Shown: one piece after another, positions 1-7,868 of the stretch
Layout: every line of letters begins with the position of its first letter
How positions within the stretch are numbered: position 1 is the first letter of the stretch
NCBI RefSeq assembly: GCF_005222205.1
Contig: NZ_CP032349.1
Span: forward strand, 186,001-250,000
Reading direction: 5' to 3'
DNA from: Azospirillum brasilense
GTDB taxonomy: Bacteria > Pseudomonadota > Alphaproteobacteria > Azospirillales > Azospirillaceae
Length of the DNA stretch: 64,000 nt
Program-made: the position numbers and the translations under genes
Notes under the pieces: model-generated
Told to the model about the DNA's origin: nothing
The model's input: only the letters and a program-made list of their open reading frames with translations
Databases searched by the model: none

Positions 1-2
1 CG

Positions 3-176
3 CCACAGTGCTTGGTGGAGCAGGCGGTCAACGCTGCACTGGACCAAGCCCTCCGCCAAGCTCAGGAGCTTCTTCTCGCCTCCTTCCATGGTGTGACGCT
101 GGCGGCACTCAGCGCCGACTTCCACCGGCGCCTTGAGTGCCACCCGTTCAAACAGACCGGAACCGACCATGCCTGA
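3..176 (+). CDS. C-terminal end of an unidentified protein (runs in from the left edge)
   Basis: The open frame enters from the left edge and stops at TGA 174-176. It overlaps the ATG of the methyltransferase gene (169) by 8 bases, an arrangement typical of translational coupling. The visible 57 residues are amphipathic and helix-forming (a run rich in Ala, Leu and Gln), and of the three forward frames this is the one that reads most like protein. I do not recognise the family. The position in front of a methyltransferase would suit a small regulator, but that is a guess. Confidence 0.45.
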   Translation, partial: PQCLVEQAVNAALDQALRQAQELLLASFHGVTLAALSADFHRRLECHPFKQTGTDHA

Positions 177-876
177 CGACAGCGCGAATGGCGCGAACCA
201 CTTCCTGAAGACCTTCTCCGATCCGGACGCGGTTGCCCGCTACACCGAGGGGCCGAAGCGTTTCGTTCCCGGGTTGGACGGGTTGCACCGGATGACCGGC
301 GTGCTCCTGGCGGAAAAAGCGCCGCGCATTGCGCGTGTGCTTGTGCTGGGGGCCGGCGGCGGACTCGAACTCAAGGCCCTGGCCGACGCTCATCCCCACT
401 GGCGCTTCGTCGGCGTCGATCCGGCTGCGGAGATGCTGCGGCTGGCGGAGCGCACGCTTGGGCCGCACATGGGCAGGGTCGAGCTTGTCGAAGGGTATAT
501 CGACGACGCTCCCGAAGGGCCGTTCGATGCGGCGACCTGCCTGCTGACGCTGCACTTCCTGGCGCCGCCGGAACGCGAGAGGACGGTTCGCCAAATCCAT
601 CGGCGGCTCGTCCCCGGTGCGCCGTTCGTCGCCGCGCACGGCAGCTTCCCGCAACGGCCGGCCGAACGCGGTCTCTGGCTGGATCGCTACGCCGCCTATG
701 CCGTTGCTTCGGGGGCTGATCCCGAACAGGCAAACGCTGCTCGCAGCGCCGTGGAGGCGAGTGTGCAGATGTTGAGCCCCGAGGAAGACGAAGCAGTTCT
801 GCGAAAGGGTGGCTTTACCGATGCCCAACTCTTCTACTCGGCGTTCACATGGCGCGGTTGGGTCGCTCACGCATGA
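169..876 (+). CDS. Class I SAM-dependent methyltransferase
   Basis: A 235-residue soluble protein with the Rossmann fold of class I methyltransferases. Motif I (VLVLGAGGG) lies at residues 57-65 and the acidic residue that binds the SAM ribose is in VGVDPA at 81-86. A predicted third strand and the L-x-F loop follow at about 120-130. The ATG at 169 is preferred over the TTG at 133 because it overlaps the upstream stop codon and begins at a normal N-terminus. The acceptor cannot be told from sequence; many relatives of this size are annotated only as methyltransferase domain 25. The gene is probably translated together with the partial gene before it. Confidence 0.85.
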   Translation: MPDDSANGANHFLKTFSDPDAVARYTEGPKRFVPGLDGLHRMTGVLLAEKAPRIARVLVLGAGGGLELKALADAHPHWRFVGVDPAAEMLRLAERTLGPHMGRVELVEGYIDDAPEGPFDAATCLLTLHFLAPPERERTVRQIHRRLVPGAPFVAAHGSFPQRPAERGLWLDRYAAYAVASGADPEQANAARSAVEASVQMLSPEEDEAVLRKGGFTDAQLFYSAFTWRGWVAHA

Positions 877-1109
877 AGCGTGTGGCGTAGTTGGGCGCTG
901 AACAATGTGCAAAGTCTTTGATGAGCCGACATAGGGCCGCGAACCGCCTCGATCGCGGCGACGTCGATTTTGGTCATGCCCATCACCATCTGGAACGCAT
1001 GCTTCGCTTCTGCTCCTGGCGCTTGGCCGACCTCGAAAGCGGTCGGCCAAGCTGCCAACCACTGCGTCGACAAGCGGCGATCGGCATTGAAAAGCAGTTG
1101 ATGGCGCAT
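867..1109 (-). pseudogene. Remnant of the C-terminus of a VOC (PhnB-like) protein
   Basis: On the minus strand, positions 1013 to 936 encode a stretch ending in MGMTKIDVAAIEAV. This closely resembles the usual end of PhnB/glyoxalase-type VOC proteins (a residue run ending in K-I/L-D-I-A-A-L). No VOC domain precedes it: the upstream frame runs into the 81-bp repeat and then the efflux gene. The tail beyond it up to the TGA at 867 has no family character. I read it as a scar of a deleted gene; an unrelated small ORF is possible. Confidence 0.4.
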
Positions 1110-1148
1110 TTCTATGATGCGCCTCGTGAAATACGCCGAGAGCGCGCC
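1068..1148. repeat. 81-bp direct repeat, copy 1, containing a 7-bp-stem hairpin
   Basis: This segment aligns with 7069-7149, exactly 6001 bases away and in the same orientation. The best conserved core is the hairpin at 1103-1123 (GGCGCAT, 7-base loop, ATGCGCC) plus about 25 bases on its right. Read on the minus strand in one frame, most differences between the copies are silent or conservative, so the ancestor was probably coding. The efflux gene ends inside this copy (stop 1112), so its last residues come from repeat sequence. Confidence 0.7.
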
Positions 1149-2716
1149 ATCTTGCGGCGAGAGAGGCCGATCTTGATGCCGACCAGCACGGGAGCGGCGA
1201 TCACGAAGAGCAGGGCGACGGCGGTGAACGCCGTGTCGAAGGCGATCACCGTGGACTGACCCGTCACGGTCCGGCCCAGAAGGCTCGTCGCGACCCGGCT
1301 TGCGGCCGCCGCCTCCAGCCCCTTCGCCGTCAGCGTGGCTGCGGTGGTCATCAGCCGCTCGATGGGCATGAGGCCTCCCGCGGCGACGTTGGCGCCGAGG
1401 ACCGCGGCGTTGGCGGGGATGTCATGGTCGATCAGGGTCTGGAGCGCCGCGACTCCCATCAGGCCGCCAAGCTGGCGACCGGTGTTGAAGAGGCCGATTC
1501 CGGCCGCCAGACTCCGGCGATCGAGGGTGCCGAAAGCGATCAGTGTGATCGACAGGAACAGCAAGCCGAGGCCCAGACCGCGCAGCAGGATCGCCGCCAT
1601 CATGTCGTCAGCACCACTCTCGGCGGTCGAGCCGGACAGCATCCACATGGCGCCCGTGATGGTCAGGATGCCGAAGGGCACCGTGGCGAACGGAGGGACG
1701 CGGCGCACCTGAATCAGAAAGGCGGCCATCAGGAGCGAGCCGATGAAAAGCGCGCCGCTCGGCAACAGCAGCAGGCCGGCCTCGGTGGGCGTGAAGGCGA
1801 GGACGGACAGGGCGAACGACGGAATCAGGAACGCGCTTCCGAACAGGGCGGCGCCGGCGACGAAGCTGACAATGAAGGCGAAGGAAAAGGCGTCCGACTC
1901 GAACGGGGAGACGTCGAGCAGGCCCTGGCCCTTCATCAACGCCTGTTGGCCGAGAAAGACCAGCAGGGCGGCTGCGCCGGTCACGGCCAGCCACAGGATG
2001 CGGGGCTCCTCGAGCCAGTCCCACCGGCTGCCCTGGCTGAGGACGCCGGTGACGCAGAAGAGTGTGACGGCGATCAGGGCAAAACCGACGCCGTCAAAAG
2101 GACGGGGAGCGGTCTTGGCGGGCATCGGTCCATCGGCGATCAGCAGAGGTCCCGCGGCCGCCAGGGCCAGCGGAACGACGCTGAAAAAGATCCAGGTCCA
2201 GGATTGGCTGTCGAGCAGCGCCCCCTGAAAGGCCGGGGCGATGGTCGCGGGAGCGACGACGGCCCCCATGGCGAACAGGGCCTGCAGGGCCGGCTGACGG
2301 GATCGGGGACAGGCGAGGAAAAGCATAGCCTGTCCCCCGACAAGCAGGGTGCCGCCGGCGAAGCCCTGGACGGTGCGAAGGGCGACCAGCAGGTCCAGCC
2401 GATCGGTCACAGCGGCCATGCCGCACGCCATGCCCATGACCAGGGTCGAGCCGACGACCACGCCGCGCGGAGGGTTGCGGGTCATCAGCCAGGGGGCGGC
2501 CATGAAGCCGATAAGCTTGAGCGTGGTGTAGCCAATGTCCAGCCAGGCGAACTCGTCGGGGGTCGCGTGGGTGTCGCCCATGATGTCGCCGCGCCCGAGC
2601 GACAGGACGGTGCCGGCGACCGCCTCCGTCAGTGTGGCGAGCAGGATGCCGGCAACGAGGAAAATTTCGGCCGCGGCCCTGTCGCGGCTCGGCGTGGCGG
2701 TGGGGGCGGTGGTCAT
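1112..2716 (-). CDS. MFS drug efflux permease, DHA2 (EmrB-like) family
   Basis: 534 residues of almost continuous hydrophobic segments, consistent with the 14-helix DHA2 family of proton-driven multidrug exporters. The N-terminus (about residues 15-45) holds the first helix with TEAVAGTVLS in the position of the family's helix-1 motif. The ATG at 2716 overlaps the stop of the preceding membrane-fusion gene as ATGA, which fixes the start. The last residues are basic and unusual because the reading frame ends inside a direct repeat, so the C-terminus may have been remodelled. With the partner gene it would form an EmrAB-type tripartite pump using an unlinked TolC-like channel. The substrate is unknown. 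Confidence 0.9.
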   Translation of the reverse strand: MTTAPTATPSRDRAAAEIFLVAGILLATLTEAVAGTVLSLGRGDIMGDTHATPDEFAWLDIGYTTLKLIGFMAAPWLMTRNPPRGVVVGSTLVMGMACGMAAVTDRLDLLVALRTVQGFAGGTLLVGGQAMLFLACPRSRQPALQALFAMGAVVAPATIAPAFQGALLDSQSWTWIFFSVVPLALAAAGPLLIADGPMPAKTAPRPFDGVGFALIAVTLFCVTGVLSQGSRWDWLEEPRILWLAVTGAAALLVFLGQQALMKGQGLLDVSPFESDAFSFAFIVSFVAGAALFGSAFLIPSFALSVLAFTPTEAGLLLLPSGALFIGSLLMAAFLIQVRRVPPFATVPFGILTITGAMWMLSGSTAESGADDMMAAILLRGLGLGLLFLSITLIAFGTLDRRSLAAGIGLFNTGRQLGGLMGVAALQTLIDHDIPANAAVLGANVAAGGLMPIERLMTTAATLTAKGLEAAAASRVATSLLGRTVTGQSTVIAFDTAFTAVALLFVIAAPVLVGIKIGLSRRKMARSRRISRGAS

Positions 2717-3825
2717 TGGTCGCCTCCCTCGGTGATCTCGACACGCGCCGACAGGCCGGGCACGAGACGGCCGGGCAACGGGTTGCCGACAAGCCGAATC
2801 TTCACCGGCACGCGCTGGACGACGCGAACGAAGTTCCCCGTCGCGTTGTCCGCGGGCAGCAGGCTGAAGGCGGACCCGCTGCCGGGCGCAAGGCTGTCGA
2901 CCACGCCGTCGAACGTCCCGTCCGGATAGCCGTCGACGGTGACGCGGGCGCGCTGGCCGGGCCGGATGTGTTCGAGCTGGGTTTCCTTGTAGTTCGCCAC
3001 CACCCACACATCGTCGACCGGAACGATGTCGAGCAGGGAGGCGCCCGGCGCGACGAGGCGGCCGACGCGGACCTGGCGGTTGCCGACGGCGCCGCCGACC
3101 GGCGCGCGCACCACGGTGCTCTCGAGATCGATCTGGGCGAGGTCGCGCGCGGCCTGAGCCTGCGCCAGGGCGGCAACGGCCGCGTCGCGTTGCGCGGCAA
3201 GGATGGCGATGCGTTGCTGCTGGGCCTCGACCGTCGCCGAGGCGGCCGACAGGCCCGCCTCCGCTTTCAAGCGCGCCGCCTCGCTTTCATCGAGGTGGGA
3301 TTGGCTGACGGCGTTGCCGCGGATCAGTTCACGGCGGCGGTCGTAGGCCCTGGCCGCGAGAGTCATCTCGGCCATGGCCGACCGTCTTTGGGCTTCGGCC
3401 TGCCGGATCAGGACGTGTTGAAGACGGGTTTCCGCATCGACGTTCGTAAGCCGGGCCTGGGCCGCCTCGACATTGGCCACCGCTTGAGCCAGCCGCGCGC
3501 GGTAATCACGGTCGTCGATCCGGAACAGGACATTGCCGGCTCCGACGGTCTGGTTGTCCTCGACCTCGACGGCCGTGACGTAGCCGGCGACCTTCGGGGC
3601 GAGCGAGGTCACGTTGCCGCGGACATAGGCGTTGTCGGTCGCCGTCCCGCCGTTTGAACGGGCCCAGTTCCACCCACCCGCCGCGACCATGACGGCGCCG
3701 AGGCACAGCAGCACGCCGACCGTCCTTCTTTTGCTGGGGCGCTCCGCGGCGGCACCGACCGCGGAGCGTTCGCCTGTGACGTTTGTGCCGGCGACGACGG
3801 CCCCCCTGTCCTCGAGCGTGTCCAT
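2713..3825 (-). CDS. HlyD/EmrA-type membrane fusion protein
   Basis: 370 residues: a short cytoplasmic tail, one transmembrane helix at about 36-54, a biotinyl-lipoyl-like half (KVAGYVTAVEVEDNQTV), a long coiled coil rich in Ala, Gln and Arg at about 110-210, the second lipoyl half and the beta-barrel. This is the standard EmrA plan. ATG 3825 is chosen because the conserved region begins soon after; upstream in-frame codons add a non-conserved leader. It is the first gene of the efflux operon and overlaps the permease gene by four bases. It would bridge the inner-membrane pump and an outer-membrane channel. Confidence 0.9.
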   Translation of the reverse strand: MDTLEDRGAVVAGTNVTGERSAVGAAAERPSKRRTVGVLLCLGAVMVAAGGWNWARSNGGTATDNAYVRGNVTSLAPKVAGYVTAVEVEDNQTVGAGNVLFRIDDRDYRARLAQAVANVEAAQARLTNVDAETRLQHVLIRQAEAQRRSAMAEMTLAARAYDRRRELIRGNAVSQSHLDESEAARLKAEAGLSAASATVEAQQQRIAILAAQRDAAVAALAQAQAARDLAQIDLESTVVRAPVGGAVGNRQVRVGRLVAPGASLLDIVPVDDVWVVANYKETQLEHIRPGQRARVTVDGYPDGTFDGVVDSLAPGSGSAFSLLPADNATGNFVRVVQRVPVKIRLVGNPLPGRLVPGLSARVEITEGGDQ

Positions 3826-3897
3826 TCCCTCGTTCCCTGTTGGGGGTGTCCCGAAGTCACAGCTAATCGCCACGCCACCGCTCCCATCCGCATCGGC

Positions 3898-4344
3898 TCA
3901 GGCCTTGGCGGCCACCGGGAGACGGAAGGGGGCACCCAGCCGGTTGAAGGCGTTCATCGCCGCGATGGCGATGGTGAGATCGACCAGATCCTTCGGCTCG
4001 AACGCCGACGATGCCGCCGCATAGGCGGCGTCGGACGCGTGGGTTTCGCTGACGCGGGTCACCTCTTCGGCCCAGGCCAGGGCCGCGCGCTCCGTGTCGG
4101 AGAACAGGTGCGGGACCTCCTCCCACACCGGCACCAGCGTGACCTTGTCGATCGACATGGTCTTCCGGAGGTCGCGGCTGTGCAGATCGATGCAGTGAGC
4201 GCAGCCGTTGATCTGCGAGACCCTGAGGAACACGAGGTGGATGAGTTCCTCGGGCAGGTTGGTGCGCTTCGTGACGTAATGATGGACGCCGAAGAGAGCC
4301 TTTGCGCCGTCGGGCGCGACCTCGTACCAAGCCAAGCGTGCCAT
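3898..4344 (-). CDS. AhpD-like / carboxymuconolactone decarboxylase family protein
   Basis: 148 residues, all-helical, with the AhpD redox signature CAHC (C48, C51) followed by H55 inside NGCAHCIDLHSRDL. Proteins with this CxxC-H core act as alkylhydroperoxidases or thiol-dependent reductases, and many are uncharacterised redox proteins. The ATG at 4344 starts a sequence typical of the family (MARLAWYEVAP). It lies between the NAD(P)-binding protein gene and the efflux operon, all on the minus strand, with gaps of 82 and 72 bases, so shared transcription from the divergent promoter region is possible. Peroxide or electrophile detoxification would suit the neighbours but is inferred. Confidence 0.85.
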   Translation of the reverse strand: MARLAWYEVAPDGAKALFGVHHYVTKRTNLPEELIHLVFLRVSQINGCAHCIDLHSRDLRKTMSIDKVTLVPVWEEVPHLFSDTERAALAWAEEVTRVSETHASDAAYAAASSAFEPKDLVDLTIAIAAMNAFNRLGAPFRLPVAAKA

Positions 4345-4426
4345 GTCCCTTGCCTTTCCTATCAAGAATTGATTGCGGTTCCCACAGCGCCGGCCCATGG
4401 CCGCCGCTGGGTGTCTTCGACGCCCC

Positions 4427-5179
4427 TCAGCGCGCGGTTTGCCGGCCGAGCCAGTCCTCGAACCGGGTGGTGCCGAGGCGGGGGTTCCGGCCGGGGGTCA
4501 GCGATTGATCGTTGAGGACGTCGCCGAAGTAGCGCGCGTGGATGTCCGGCACGACCTTGCGCGTGTCCTTCGTCGCCTGCAGGAGGCGCCGAACCAGCTC
4601 GTCGAGCGGGATCGCCTCCGGACCGGCGACTTCGAGCGTGCCGTTGACCGGCGACGCGAGCGCGACCTCCGCGAGGGCCGCCACCACGTCGTCGGAGGCG
4701 ATCGGTTGGATCAGCGCCGGCGACAGGCGGATCTCCCCGCCGACCGTGGCCGCCTGCGCGATCCCGCCGACGAATTCGAAGAACTGCGTGGCGCGCAGGA
4801 TGGTGTGGGGAATGCCCGACGCCTTGATGAGGCTTTCCTGGGCGACCTTCGCCCGGAAGTACCCGTTGTCGGGAAGCCGTTCGCTGCCGACGATCGAGAG
4901 GGCGACGTGGTGACGGACACCGGCGGCCGCTTCGGCGGCGAGCAGGTTGCAGCCCGAGGTCTCGAAGAAGTCGAGGACGGCCTTGTCCTCCCAGACCGGC
5001 GCGTTGGTCACGTCGACGACGACGGCGGCTCCGTCCATCGCCTGGGCCAAGCCCTCGCGGGTGATGGTGTTCACGCCCGTTTTTGGGGAGGCTGCGAGCG
5101 CATCGTGGCCGCGCTCGCGGAGGGTCTGCACCAGCTTCGATCCGATGAGGCCGGTGCCTCCGATGACGACGATCTTCAT
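4427..5179 (-). CDS. NmrA-like atypical SDR (NAD(P)-binding)
   Basis: 250 residues beginning with a Rossmann dinucleotide motif GGTGLIG at 7-13. The later YFRAKVAQE and a substrate-region HTILRATQFFEF are typical of atypical SDRs of the NmrA/ytfG type (redox sensors or quinone reductases). The ATG at 5179 puts the nucleotide-binding strand at the extreme N-terminus, as usual; longer upstream reading is not family-like. It is transcribed away from the winged-helix/TPR regulator and shares a 254-base intergenic region holding a palindrome, so it is the likely first target of that regulator. Confidence 0.87.
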   Translation of the reverse strand: MKIVVIGGTGLIGSKLVQTLRERGHDALAASPKTGVNTITREGLAQAMDGAAVVVDVTNAPVWEDKAVLDFFETSGCNLLAAEAAAGVRHHVALSIVGSERLPDNGYFRAKVAQESLIKASGIPHTILRATQFFEFVGGIAQAATVGGEIRLSPALIQPIASDDVVAALAEVALASPVNGTLEVAGPEAIPLDELVRRLLQATKDTRKVVPDIHARYFGDVLNDQSLTPGRNPRLGTTRFEDWLGRQTAR

Positions 5180-5276
5180 GTGGGCTCTCCGCTTCTCGAC
5201 GGAAACCAGCGCCGTCGATGGAAGGGAGAGTGCCCGCGCGCGCCGGGGAAGTCCTTGCGGCGGGCTTGAATTGCCC

Positions 5277-5306
5277 TCCAAGGACGCTTGGATTTCCGTC
5301 CAAGGA
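5277..5306. promoter_or_regulatory. Candidate operator between the divergent NmrA-like and regulator genes
   Basis: TCCAAG (5277-5282), GACG, CTTGGA (5287-5292) form a perfect 16-bp inverted repeat, and a further direct half-site TCCAAGGA occurs at 5299-5306. Half-sites repeat at 22-bp spacing, close to two helical turns, as seen at sites of OmpR-type winged-helix proteins. It lies between the divergent genes, near the NmrA-like gene start. Binding is inferred, not shown. Confidence 0.45.
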
Positions 5307-5433
5307 AGCCATACGGCGCATCTCGACGCGAACGGTGCAGCCGTCCATGCGCCGCCGTGCTATCAAGGGCGCATCGTTCGCCCGCTGCCCCGGACAGGGA
5401 GGCGATGGCGCTCGGTCCAGGGAGGTGCGGGCC

Positions 5434-7044
5434 TTGCCGTTCCGTTTCGGAGAGTGTGTGCTCGATCAGGAGCGCCGGGAACTGACCCTGCGCGGACAGG
5501 TCGTGGGCGTTGGCCCGCAGGTCTTCGACCTGCTGCTGCATCTCGTCCGCAACCACGACCGCGTCGTCAGCAAGGATGATTTGCTGGAGGCGGTGTGGAA
5601 CGGACGGATCGTCTCGGAATCGACAATCACCAGCCACATCAACGCGGTTCGCAAGGCCATCGGCGACAGCGGCGGGGAGCAGCGTCTGGTCCGCACGGTC
5701 CCCCGCAAGGGGTTCCGCTTCGTTGGCGCGATAGACGTCAGGGGGGCCGAGGTCGGCGCGATCGGGGAGACACCGCAGCCCGGCGGGTCAGGCATCGCCA
5801 GCCGTTCCTCCAGCGAAGGCCGGGAGACGCCGTCCGGGCCGGTCCTGCCGGGCAAGCCCTCGATCACCGTGCTGCCATTCCAGAACCTGAGCGGCGACCC
5901 GGAGCAGGACTATTTCGCCGACGGCGTGGTGGAGGACATCATCGCCGCCCTGTCGCGCATCCGCTGGCTGTTCGTCATCGCGCGCAACTCGAGCTTTGCC
6001 TTCAAGGGCCGGGCGGTGGATGTGACGGACATCGGCCGCGAACTGGGCGTCCGCTACGTGCTCGAAGGCAGCGTCCGCAAGGCCGGGACCAGGGTGCGCA
6101 TCACAGGGCAGCTCATCGACGCGACGAGCGGGACGCATCTCTGGGCCGAGCGCTTCGAAGGCATGCTCGACGACCTTTTCGAGCTGCAGGACCGGATCGC
6201 CGAAAGCGTCGTCGGCGCGATCGCGCCGCAGCTCGAGCGGGCGGAGATCGAGCGCGCCAAGCGCAAGCCGACGGAAAGCCTGGACGCCTACGATTACTAT
6301 CTCCGCGGCATGGCGAAACTGCACAGCGGAACCCGCGAGGCGATCGACGCGGCGCTGCCCCTGTTCCACAAGGCGACGGACCTCGACCCGGAATTCGCAT
6401 CGGCCTATGGCGGGGCGGCTTGGTGCCATCTCTGGCGCAAGGTGAACGGTTGGATGACCGACCGCCCCCGGGAGATCGCCGAAGGGGTGCGGCTGGCGCG
6501 GCTGGCGGTGGAGTTCGGCCGAGACGACGCCGTCGCGCTGACGCGAGCCGGACACGCGCTTGGTCACTTCGTCGGCGATCTCGATGGCGGCATCGCGCTC
6601 ATCGACCGGGCCGTGCTGCTCAACCCCAATTTCGCCCCCGCCTGGTTCCTCGGCGGCTACCTGCGCGCCTTTCGCGGTGAAACGGAAAGCGCGAGCGAGC
6701 ATTTCGCCCATGCCGCCCGCCTGAGCCCGCTGGACCCGGAGATGTTCCGGATGCAGGCGGGGACGGCGCTCGCGCATTTCTTCGCCGGGCGCTACGATTG
6801 CGCGGTGGCCTGGGCGGACAAGGCGTTGGGGAACCTGCCCAGCCTCCTGGTCGCCATCGCCCTAACGGCGGCGAGTCACGGGCTTGCCGGGCGGACGGAG
6901 GACGCGCGGGAGACGATGCGGCAATTGCGTGCGCTCGACCCGTCCTTGCGCGTCTCCACTCTCAGGGAGTGGCTGCCGATCCACCGTCCCGAGGATCTCA
7001 CGCGGTTTGCGGAGGGGCTGAGACTGGCCGGGTTGCCCGAGTGA
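5434..7044 (+). CDS. Winged-helix transcriptional regulator with TolB-like and TPR regions
   Basis: About 536 residues. An OmpR/CadC-type winged-helix domain (about 1-95, ending in VRTVPRKGFRFVG) is followed by a linker and a periplasmic-TolB-like segment beginning ITVLPFQNLSGDPEQDYFADG. Tetratricopeptide-like helices follow to the end. This architecture is common in alphaproteobacteria and often annotated as adenylate-cyclase-like, but no cyclase catalytic domain is present. There is no transmembrane helix after the DNA-binding domain, so it is probably cytoplasmic. TTG 5434 is chosen because GGGAGG sits 8 bases upstream and the family begins at PFRFGE; GTG 5425 or ATG 5347 are alternatives. 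It probably controls the opposite strand genes and itself. Confidence 0.82.
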   Translation: MPFRFGECVLDQERRELTLRGQVVGVGPQVFDLLLHLVRNHDRVVSKDDLLEAVWNGRIVSESTITSHINAVRKAIGDSGGEQRLVRTVPRKGFRFVGAIDVRGAEVGAIGETPQPGGSGIASRSSSEGRETPSGPVLPGKPSITVLPFQNLSGDPEQDYFADGVVEDIIAALSRIRWLFVIARNSSFAFKGRAVDVTDIGRELGVRYVLEGSVRKAGTRVRITGQLIDATSGTHLWAERFEGMLDDLFELQDRIAESVVGAIAPQLERAEIERAKRKPTESLDAYDYYLRGMAKLHSGTREAIDAALPLFHKATDLDPEFASAYGGAAWCHLWRKVNGWMTDRPREIAEGVRLARLAVEFGRDDAVALTRAGHALGHFVGDLDGGIALIDRAVLLNPNFAPAWFLGGYLRAFRGETESASEHFAHAARLSPLDPEMFRMQAGTALAHFFAGRYDCAVAWADKALGNLPSLLVAIALTAASHGLAGRTEDARETMRQLRALDPSLRVSTLREWLPIHRPEDLTRFAEGLRLAGLPE

Positions 7045-7335
7045 ACGCAGCCCTTGTTTGAAGCGCGCCGATGAGCGGCGCTCGACATCGAGAAGCAACC
7101 AATGGCGCATTTCTATGATGCGCCTTGTGCAGTAGGCCGAGAGCGCGCCCTTTCGCGACACCCGCGACCGCTGCCGCCGGGCAGCAGCTCGCATCTTTTC
7201 CCGGACCTTCCCCAGCTCCGCCATCGGCCAGTTGGCCACGGCGCCTTCGTCGGCACCTTCCCTGAAGGAATCGACCATGTCCGCCGCGAACCGGATCGCG
7301 TCCATCTCAGCCTTGGTCAACGACAGCGAAGCCAT
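6862..7335 (-). CDS. Small unknown protein, probably truncated at its 3' end
   Basis: The first ~55 residues (MASLSLTKAEMDAIRFAADM, then acidic/amphipathic helices) look like genuine coding sequence. The frame then enters the second 81-bp repeat (KGALSAYCTRR) and continues antisense through the last 183 bases of the convergent regulator, which is unlikely to be its original end. The start ATG 7335 follows a GCGAAAGGGCGC leader that recurs in front of several small genes here. I recognise no family. The gene may have lost its tail when the upstream 6-kb block was inserted or rearranged. Confidence 0.45.
   Translation of the reverse strand: MASLSLTKAEMDAIRFAADMVDSFREGADEGAVANWPMAELGKVREKMRAAARRQRSRVSRKGALSAYCTRRIIEMRHWLLLDVERRSSARFKQGLRSLGQPGQSQPLRKPREILGTVDRQPLPESGDAQGRVERTQLPHRLPRVLRPPGKPVTRRR
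7069..7149. repeat. 81-bp direct repeat, copy 2
   Basis: The counterpart of 1068-1148. The hairpin GGCGCAT/ATGCGCC lies at 7104-7124, just beyond the stop of the winged-helix regulator, where it could also stall transcription. On the minus strand the copy is read in the small gene 6862-7335. Immediately right of it (7147-7160) is the recurring leader motif TGTCGCGAAAGGGCGC on the minus strand. Confidence 0.7.
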
Positions 7336-7365
7336 GTCCGCGCCCTTTCGCAACAGCGTTGTCGG

Positions 7366-7602
7366 TCAGTAGAACTCTTCCAGCCACTCGGCATGGACCC
7401 ACGCAAGATCACGGTCACCTGTGTCCGCTACGTCGTCACGCAATGGTTCATGAGCCACATGCATAACGCGAAGCCGCTGCACGCGACCGCGATCATCCGT
7501 AATGTTAATTCGATCCCCTGGAGACGGGAGTTGGATGAAACGGAATCTCCCCCACAGTTTACGGTCTCCATCACGGTAAACTATCAAAGGCACTGAAATC
7601 AT
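7366..7602 (-). CDS. Small hypothetical protein, beta-rich
   Basis: 78 residues starting MISVPLIVYRDGDRKLWG, alternating hydrophobic and charged residues as in a small beta-barrel, with no signal peptide or membrane helix. The ATG at 7602 is preceded by GTGAAAGGGCGAGAT, a variant of the leader motif found before other small minus-strand genes nearby, which supplies an AAAGGG ribosome-binding site. The middle (PSPGDRIN, then VMHVAHEPL) matches the plan of the neighbour encoded at 7614-7868 (PRVGEYLW, then VVEVAHWIVPG), so the two look like diverged paralogues. I do not recognise the family. Confidence 0.55.
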   Translation of the reverse strand: MISVPLIVYRDGDRKLWGRFRFIQLPSPGDRINITDDRGRVQRLRVMHVAHEPLRDDVADTGDRDLAWVHAEWLEEFY

Positions 7603-7613
7603 ATCTCGCCCTT

Positions 7614-7868
7614 TCACGACACCGGTTCGACGTATGCGCACACCGAATGAATCGGCTCACCGGTGTGCGTTGAGGGCGACCAGCCGGGCACGATCCAGTG
7701 CGCCACTTCCACCACCTTGAAAGAGGTGGTGCCGTGCTTTTCCCGGAAGGCTTCGCCGTCGGCTGCGATCCAGAGGTATTCCCCGACGCGCGGCGCCTCT
7801 CGCATCCACACGCTTGCGATCTCTTCGTCGCTTTGGCTGTGCACTTTGACTTCGATCATCTCGCGCAC
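7614..7868 (-). CDS. Small hypothetical protein, paralogue of its neighbour
   Basis: 84 residues (or 81 from an internal ATG three codons on), charged and beta-rich with no membrane segment. It shares a pattern with the downstream small protein: P-x-x-G-(D/E)-x-(I/L) in a turn, then a strand ending V-x-(H/E)-V-A-H. Its start touches the point where phage-derived sequence begins on the opposite strand (about 7866), so its original promoter may have been removed. The gap to the next gene is 11 bases, suggesting a two-gene unit. Function unknown. Confidence 0.5.
   Translation of the reverse strand: MREMIEVKVHSQSDEEIASVWMREAPRVGEYLWIAADGEAFREKHGTTSFKVVEVAHWIVPGWSPSTHTGEPIHSVCAYVEPVS

Noticed and set aside
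148-1062. Long minus-strand reading frame opposite the methyltransferase
   Set aside because: It is the mirror of a GC-rich gene; its Arg/Pro/Gly-rich translation has no protein character.
1424-2929. Plus-strand 500-codon frame across the MFS permease gene
   Set aside because: Gln/Gly/Arg-rich shadow frame of the minus-strand permease, which has clear membrane helices.
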